DNA from: Saliniplasma sp046497075
GTDB taxonomy: Archaea > Thermoplasmatota > Thermoplasmata > Halarchaeoplasmatales > Halarchaeoplasmataceae
DNA length: 64,000 nucleotides
Assembly (NCBI GenBank): GCA_046497075.1
Contig: JAWOGF010000054.1
Span: 18,267-82,266 of the forward strand
Reading direction: 5' to 3'
Positions 60,201 through 64,000 of the stretch are shown piece by piece. The notes beneath the pieces are model-generated. The model saw nothing but the letters and a program-made list of their open reading frames with translations, did not search any database and had not been told where the DNA came from. Both the position numbers and the translations under genes were made by a program. Positions within the stretch are counted from its first letter, which is position 1. Each line of letters starts with the position of its first letter.

Positions 60201-61496
60201 TTTTAAACGATCCGTGTCCATCGACCATTCTTCCTTCATTTCGAGTTCTAACTCTTCCGAGCATTCAGGGCAGGAGTTTAGACTCCGCTTTATCTTTTTT
60301 ACATTCAATAATACTCCAGAGTCTTTCAAGTCGGTCTCTATAGTTTCGTTTAGGTCTTCTATCAAACAATCTTTTTCTCCTTTGTATTTTATATTTTTTC
60401 CGAGTTCTTCATCCCTGTCTAATTGATACTGTATGTCCTCCTCCAGTTCTTCAGAGATATTTTTCATTTTTTCAAAATAGGTTTCCCAATTTTCAGTTAT
60501 ACCTGGGGTTATCAATTTTAGGTTATCCTCATCATCTTTTACCCCTTTTAAAGCAAAAACCTTGCTTCGCATCTGTTTTTTGATCTTTTTTCTATACCGG
60601 GCATATTTTTTTAGCGGATTTATATATTCGAGTTCGTGTATTTTAAAACCAGGTATAATATTAAGTTCCTTATATTTCTCTATACCTGCTTTTTCAATCA
60701 CATCTTCTAACTTACTTTTCTGGACTATACCCCTCTCTTCTATACCGTTTAATTCGTAGCTTATAACACTGTATTTACCCTCTCGAGGTATAGCGATGCC
60801 CAGCGGAGTCAATAATGAAAGAAGATCATAAGTTGTTAAATATATGTATTTATTATCCCCCCTCTTGACAGGTATCTTAAGCAGATATTCATGCTCAGTT
60901 ACTGTCCCCTCTTTGAAATCTTCTTTTGGGTATTCCTTGTTACAATTTTCACAAAACCAAACTTCACTTTCCATTTTAATAAAAAAATCTTTCTCGTAAA
61001 GTTCTTTTACAGTCCACCATAAAGAATCGATGAAATCTTTATCTGAAACATTATAATCGATACGCTCATCTTCCCATGTTCTGAAACCTCTGATCTGTTC
61101 TTGATATTTATTTTTACATTCATCGGTTACACTCTTCCATTTGTTTGAAAGATTTTGAATTTCACTATTTTCTGAATTTGGTAAATGGTCAAGACCAATT
61201 TTATGGAGAAATCTCTTTTGGACATCCTTGGTGAAAACATTATATCCATAAGCCATCCTAACATTGTAGTTGTTCATCAACTGATATTTTGACCAAACAT
61301 CATATAGTATGGTTTTAAAAATAGTTGATAAACTCAGATCATCATAAACTCTGTCAGGGGGATGTACAATGTAATAATTTCTTCCTCCTTTTTTAGCATC
61401 CCTGATCTTCTTAGCGATTCTTTCTGTTTGCCAATAGTCCTGTATTTCCTTTTCCAAGCCTAAAGGATCATATTCGTTTAGAAGCCTTTTCTCCAT
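57294..61496 (-). CDS. Catalytically degenerate isoleucyl-tRNA-synthetase paralogue fused to HhH and DUF835 domains
   Basis: 1400 residues. Residues 1-1050 follow IleRS in order (YDPLGLEKEIQDYW start; Rossmann halves; reduced editing insert; PPWEDRDI; anticodon-binding helices WNIFTFF..., AQWYIGIIRTRAKDG). The HIGH site is replaced (HPPDRVYDDLSLSTI where GPP-ANG-xxHIGH is expected). The KMSKS loop is absent (TKTFATRGNIDGDIDISDLNNDIGYDSLRI). CxxC pairs remain (FCENC, CPEC, CSC, CDEC). Two helix-hairpin-helix units follow (about 1060-1110 and 1143-1195), then a Glu/Thr tract (TEETTEETTEE), then DUF835 (about 1250-1395: YMITDKDIDRSF, GMCITREYPNKI, GVILFNGVEYLTTNNDF). It cannot charge tRNA by the class I mechanism; a regulatory or tRNA/nucleic-acid-sensing role is inferred. 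Confidence 0.85.
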   Translation of the reverse strand: MEKRLLNEYDPLGLEKEIQDYWQTERIAKKIRDAKKGGRNYYIVHPPDRVYDDLSLSTIFKTILYDVWSKYQLMNNYNVRMAYGYNVFTKDVQKRFLHKIGLDHLPNSENSEIQNLSNKWKSVTDECKNKYQEQIRGFRTWEDERIDYNVSDKDFIDSLWWTVKELYEKDFFIKMESEVWFCENCNKEYPKEDFKEGTVTEHEYLLKIPVKRGDNKYIYLTTYDLLSLLTPLGIAIPREGKYSVISYELNGIEERGIVQKSKLEDVIEKAGIEKYKELNIIPGFKIHELEYINPLKKYARYRKKIKKQMRSKVFALKGVKDDEDNLKLITPGITENWETYFEKMKNISEELEEDIQYQLDRDEELGKNIKYKGEKDCLIEDLNETIETDLKDSGVLLNVKKIKRSLNSCPECSEELELEMKEEWSMDTDRLKENMEETSEGIEWIPDWASPLEDYNSLKDIHDWKLSERNMIGVPFPIWKCSCGKETFIPSIDKFKKLSDEDINQLIFPYWVKKLEVKCDECEEEMSWVGKIIHHDLIKSISTWTQLGYPQNEQNYQNWWPGDISYGKFMDKDGMIFGNLAISNVLFGETSTKTFATRGNIDGDIDISDLNNDIGYDSLRINFLKDSPPWEDRDIKQDFLSKPDQAIRTLWNIFTFFTKIKEDLEEESKSHQDSDESFYDNTNIEDKFILSRLQHLIEEIEEHFEAHRFDEVISLFKEFVLHDVAQWYIGIIRTRAKDGDENDRLALSLTLETVLDSLTKILAPITPFISEKIHTYIHPDSHSVFNANRCKSNEQFKDKEIEKWKGIIDEITDDIFKLKKEMDLPLKWHFQKVIIDVSDQEDLDNFRYFEHILKNRAKVKEVEIVRPGEEWEDLVLTVEANRNAIGKTYRQWASRIALLLENRDAEEMKKKIEDGEYLIGIQGHQTEIQPEMVTFKKEIPEGHVEIEYEDFDIYIDYEMSEEIWNEQIVREIKLRIKSMREEFNLNEEDEIEIFITPPEEFIDAINDHEKDILEFVGGRDIKIVKNEIDDAEYVVEWEINGELVDIGINPLYKTKMLDIYESIPGMNKELSGKLYNEGYTSLDKLKNVPAGDISDINGFKRSLARRIVQTIKEKGEKLETGDIQKEQLKSKVDKEKEIFMDKLQKIKGVGKSIAERVANEGYHSYEDLAEASIEELMDIRYMKNDTAERLIEYSKMKHAPEVKKEELKMKEPKDSLKKKEKESQEEVGEMEETEETTEETTEETTEELPEGIYKSSTYMITDKDIDRSFELFKDILATGMNGMCITREYPNKIKNKYDLDEVSVVWLSNVEKENAVRPKNLDELSLKLENFLASGSGVILFNGVEYLTTNNDFRTILHLLQSLKDQTAINESILLLPINSKAIEDYQLDLLESEMDEILN

Positions 61497-61604
61497 TATA
61501 TCTAAATCTCCAATGTGATACTATCTTAAATTAGTTTCCATAATTTTTGAAATTTTCGGATGGATTAATGTTATACCGGAAAAATTACTGACAAATAAGC
61601 AAAA

Positions 61605-61614
61605 CTTATAAATA
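61605..61614 (+). promoter_or_regulatory. TATA box of the winged-helix/KaiC operon
   Basis: cttataaata lies about 80 bases upstream of the proposed ATA start at 61691. Transcription would begin near 61635-61640, leaving a leader of about 50 bases that contains the aggagga ribosome-binding site (61678-61684). The 194-base gap 61497-61690 is the divergent promoter region shared with the IleRS-DUF835 gene. Confidence 0.5.
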
Positions 61615-61690
61615 GGCCTGTTTACTATAACGAACATAAACTTACAAATGTAATGTTTAAGACCCTTAAAGTTTAGCAGGAGGAAAAAGT

Positions 61691-62287
61691 ATAAGCGAAA
61701 AATTTCAAAGAAGGGCTTACGTATTAGGAAAAGAAAATTCGATGGAGATTTTAAAGTTTGTTTATTCTAATGGATGGACAAAGTCAAGTGATGTAGCAGA
61801 AGGATTGAATCTCCATATAGCAACTTGCTCAAAGTATCTAGAGGAACTCACTGAGATCGACCTGATGGAAAAAAGGGTAGTCCAGGGTAAGACAAGAAAA
61901 GTAAATCAATATAGAGTTAAGGACCCTAAGATCGAATTGACATACGACCTTCAAACTACTAAAACTGATTCGAGCACTTTTGAATTTTATGAAACACTAT
62001 ACAATTCTTTAATTGAAAGGACTGAAGACGTTTGTGGTTCAGTACCGATAGATAGATTAGATTTTGAAGATAAGTGTGGTGAAGAGGGTGTTAAGGGTTT
62101 GATCAAATCGATCAGAACTATATTAGAATATAATGAACAGACACTCGGATTAAATCACACAAAAAAATTGGTAAAACGATCATGTATGGATATCTTTGAG
62201 GAATATGATGATTCTATAAAAGGATCAGGTATAGATGTCTTACCGCCAAAATATTTTGATATGTTGAAGGAGGAGGAATGTACATGA
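61691..62287 (+). CDS. Winged-helix regulator linked to KaiC gene
   Basis: About 198 residues if started at ATA 61691, giving the natural-looking N terminus SEKFQRRAYVLGKENSMEILKFVY. The only canonical start is ATG 61742, which has no ribosome-binding site and cuts the first helix, whereas aggagga lies 7 bases before the ATA. Winged-helix domain about 15-75 (TKSSDVAEGLNLHIATCSKYLEELTEIDLMEKR). The C-terminal half is helical with a Cys-containing segment (LVKRSCMDIFEEYDDS). Such wHTH proteins often accompany KaiC-like ATPases in archaea. Start overlaps of the next gene by four bases show coupling. Confidence 0.75.
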   Translation: MSEKFQRRAYVLGKENSMEILKFVYSNGWTKSSDVAEGLNLHIATCSKYLEELTEIDLMEKRVVQGKTRKVNQYRVKDPKIELTYDLQTTKTDSSTFEFYETLYNSLIERTEDVCGSVPIDRLDFEDKCGEEGVKGLIKSIRTILEYNEQTLGLNHTKKLVKRSCMDIFEEYDDSIKGSGIDVLPPKYFDMLKEEECT

Positions 62288-62973
62288 GGAGGATATCATC
62301 AGGAATAAAGGGATTTGATAAGTTAACGCAAGGTGGATTTCCAGAAAAATCTGCTCACTTACTTCGCGGTCCCACTGGAAGTGCAAAGACACTTTTTGGT
62401 CTACAGTTTATACAAGGTGGATTAAAAAATAACGAGAAAGGGCTGTTCTTATCTGTAGAAGAAAGCAGAGAGAATATGAAAAGGGCTATCGAATCATTCG
62501 ATCTCTCTTGGAAGCCTTATGAATCAAGGAAAGCCTACCTGATCGATTATGGTGAGTTGAGACGAGGAGATCCAGAAGACTTGATGATAGGTTTCAAAGA
62601 AATTCAAGAATTTTTAGATAATTTTCTATCTGGAACCGATGTTACAAGGTTAGTGTTGGATTCGATAAGTGCTATATCCCTCTATTATTCATCTCCTGAA
62701 AAGTTAAGGCGGAATCTTTTCGAATTCTGTAGATTCTTGAAAGAAAAAGACCTGGTTACCCTTCTTATCACCGAATCGGACAGATCTAGGTTGGGTGTCG
62801 AGGGATTCGTTACAGACTCAGTGATTAATCTAGGTTATGAAGATTTTGAAGGTGAGTTCAGAAGGAGTGTTAAGATAAGTAAGATGAGGTTCACAAAACA
62901 TGATCCATACAAACATCCATTCTTGATATTAGATGGTGGTATCGAGATATCGGTCGAAGAAATATTAAGGTGA
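62284..62973 (+). CDS. KaiC-like RecA-superfamily ATPase
   Basis: 229 residues, one KaiC domain. IKGFDKLTQGGFPEKSAHLLRGPTGSAKTLFGLQF has Walker A GPTGSAKT; SVEESRENM holds the catalytic glutamates; TRLVLDSISAISLYY is Walker B; the end KHPFLILDGGIEI is the family C terminus. Archaeal KaiC-like proteins act in signalling (motility, stress), not clocks. Ribosome-binding site ggagga is seven bases before ATG 62284. Seven bases separate it from the next gene. Confidence 0.88.
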   Translation: MRRISSGIKGFDKLTQGGFPEKSAHLLRGPTGSAKTLFGLQFIQGGLKNNEKGLFLSVEESRENMKRAIESFDLSWKPYESRKAYLIDYGELRRGDPEDLMIGFKEIQEFLDNFLSGTDVTRLVLDSISAISLYYSSPEKLRRNLFEFCRFLKEKDLVTLLITESDRSRLGVEGFVTDSVINLGYEDFEGEFRRSVKISKMRFTKHDPYKHPFLILDGGIEISVEEILR

Positions 62974-62980
62974 AGAAAAT

Positions 62981-64000
62981 ATGGTTATAAAATCTGGGAT
63001 AGAAGGATTGGATAAGGAAGTCGGGAACATCTCCCCCGGTTTATCTTTGATAATCGAATTGTCTCCTGGAGAGATCAGAAATGATATCAAAAAGGAGTGC
63101 ATATCTCAGAATTTAAAAGAGGGCGGTTCAGCTGTTGCATTACTTTCTAGAGAATCTCCAGATGATTTCTTAAAAGGCCTTGAAGAAAGTGGAGTTGATG
63201 TTGCATTATGTACAAAAGAGAAGCGGCTATTCATAATAGATTGGTACACTCATAAAAGAAAGAGAGTGTTAGGAATCGAAGAGGGCCATGGAATTGTGCG
63301 TTCTAGTAGGGACATCTTGAATGTGAGCATAAGTCTTAATAAAGCCTTAAAAAAGATCTCGGAAAACGGTCCCAGAGTGGCTTATGTGGACATGATAAAT
63401 GAGGCTATTAATTCTTTTGGTTGGGAGAAGACTAAGGATTATATCTATGACATAATGGATAAATTTGAAGACTATGATTTTGCAACATTCTATTTTATCG
63501 ACAAAAAACTCGAGAAGAATAAATTTTCGAGTCTCTATCCTTACGTGGATGGAGTTATAGATATATATCGTAAAGGGGAGAGAACATTATTGGATTTTGA
63601 ATCCTTTTCTTCTAGATTAGAGGGTAAACAAAATTTGGAACTAGATATTGGGGAAGATAGAGTAAAGGTTAGAAAAAGTGAAGGAAAAGACAAAAAGGTC
63701 TTAGTTAGAAAAAATGAAAAAAAAGACAAAAAGATATTATCTCCTGCAGCCCCTATCAAAAATATTTCTAGAAAGATATTCGGCAGATCCAATAAAGATA
63801 AACTAAGGAGATTAAAAAAGAGCAAAACGAACGGTAAAGTAAATGGACGAACAAACGGTCTGACCAACGGCAAAGTAAATGGACGAACAAACGGTCTGAC
63901 CAACGGCAAAGTAAATGGACGAACAAACGGTCTGACCAACGGCAAAGTAAATGGACGAACAAACGGTCTGACCAACGGCAAAGTAAATGGACGAACAAAC
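62981..64000 (+). CDS. Degenerate KaiC-like protein with NGKVNGRTNGLT repeat tail (partial)
   Basis: 340 codons visible, open at the window edge. About residues 1-205 resemble a RecA/KaiC fold (SGIEGLDKEVGNISPGLSLIIELSPGE; SAVALLSRESPDDFLKGLEESGVD; GPRVAYVDMINEAINSFGW) but the P-loop GxxGxGKT is missing, so ATP binding is doubtful. A basic segment (RKIFGRSNKDKLRRLKKSK) leads into at least four and three-quarter copies of a 12-residue Asn-Gly repeat. The repeat tail resembles those in Thermoplasmatota proteins of unknown function. Ribosome-binding site ggtga overlaps the kaiC stop. Confidence 0.75.
   Translation, partial: MVIKSGIEGLDKEVGNISPGLSLIIELSPGEIRNDIKKECISQNLKEGGSAVALLSRESPDDFLKGLEESGVDVALCTKEKRLFIIDWYTHKRKRVLGIEEGHGIVRSSRDILNVSISLNKALKKISENGPRVAYVDMINEAINSFGWEKTKDYIYDIMDKFEDYDFATFYFIDKKLEKNKFSSLYPYVDGVIDIYRKGERTLLDFESFSSRLEGKQNLELDIGEDRVKVRKSEGKDKKVLVRKNEKKDKKILSPAAPIKNISRKIFGRSNKDKLRRLKKSKTNGKVNGRTNGLTNGKVNGRTNGLTNGKVNGRTNGLTNGKVNGRTNGLTNGKVNGRTN
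63830..64000 (+). repeat. 36-bp in-frame tandem repeats
   Basis: Four full units (63830-63865, 63866-63901, 63902-63937, 63938-63973) and 27 bases of a fifth, continuing off the window. Units are identical except one base: the first has ggt where later ones have ggc. They encode NGKVNGRTNGLT. Near-identity at synonymous sites means recent expansion or homogenisation. Confidence 0.95.

Noticed and set aside
57979..60759. Several 60-100-codon plus-strand frames across the IleRS-like gene
   Set aside because: Serine/leucine-rich shadows of a 1400-codon gene with clear domain homology.
63541..63998. Minus-strand open frames with Leu/Pro/Arg/Phe-rich repeats
   Set aside because: They are shadows of the 36-bp repeats of the plus-strand coding gene, whose frame, ribosome-binding site and codon pattern are convincing.
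63830..64000. CRISPR-like array
   Set aside because: The units are contiguous, with no unique spacers, are multiples of three and are in frame; this is a coding tandem repeat.

Overview
The window is a gene-dense, AT-rich stretch of an archaeal chromosome. Archaeal markers include TFB, aIF6, ribosomal proteins L31e, L39e and S19e, deoxyhypusine synthase, a UbiA-type ether-lipid prenyltransferase, archaetidylserine-type phospholipid enzymes, MptD, pyruvoyl arginine decarboxylase, RqcH and an intron-bearing initiator tRNA. Three features point to Thermoplasmatota: the CoaD-DUF84 fusion, a DUF835 domain, and an NGRTNGLTNG-type repeat tail next to a KaiC-like gene. That placement is inference from gene content; no 16S rRNA gene is present.

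Layout. 1-10.7 kb: tRNA and sulfur-type modification enzymes, pterin and phospholipid synthesis, ftsZ, hypusine synthesis, a nucleotide kinase, an ether-lipid prenyltransferase and pyrBI. 10.8-21 kb: a coiled-coil protein, an M18 peptidase, RqcH, a translation cluster (S19e, PDCD5, L39e, L31e, aIF6), CoaD-DUF84 and GluRS. 21-24.3 kb: a tightly overlapping iron operon (dtxR, feoB, a zinc-ribbon gene, dtxR-feoA) with a candidate DtxR operator. 24.3-30 kb: intron-containing tRNA-iMet, mutL-mutS and tfb. 30.4-34.5 kb: a 1368-residue secreted amidase/GH18 protein that looks built for peptidoglycan. 34.8-39.9 kb: tRNA-Val, Elp3, PdaD, a cobalamin adenosyltransferase and small proteins. 40-44.1 kb: an eight-gene Mrp/Mbh-type antiporter operon with no redox partner. 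44.1-47.4 kb: a TusA, DsrE, NifS-like and IscU sulfur operon in which the NifS-like protein lacks its PLP lysine. 47.5-51.8 kb: MATE, a tRNA methylthiotransferase and a ketopantoate-reductase-like gene.

51.8-57.3 kb is the main accessory island. A five-gene set (secreted precursor, anchored exoprotein, ABC permease, bitopic protein, ABC ATPase) lies between ends of one IS family. At its 3' end, on the opposite strand, a TATA box sits at the right distance from a GC-clamped hairpin. That hairpin carries a 19-nt segment exactly complementary to the ribosome-binding site and start codon of the secreted-precursor gene. This looks like an antisense-RNA-controlled secreted-polypeptide/ABC locus and is my leading candidate for an undescribed system.

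57.3-64 kb: a 1400-residue isoleucyl-tRNA-synthetase derivative without HIGH and KMSKS motifs, fused to helix-hairpin-helix and DUF835 domains. It is divergent from a winged-helix, KaiC and NG-repeat gene set that runs off the window.

Several genes have a strong Shine-Dalgarno sequence but only ATA or ATC at the right distance, which suggests non-canonical initiation.
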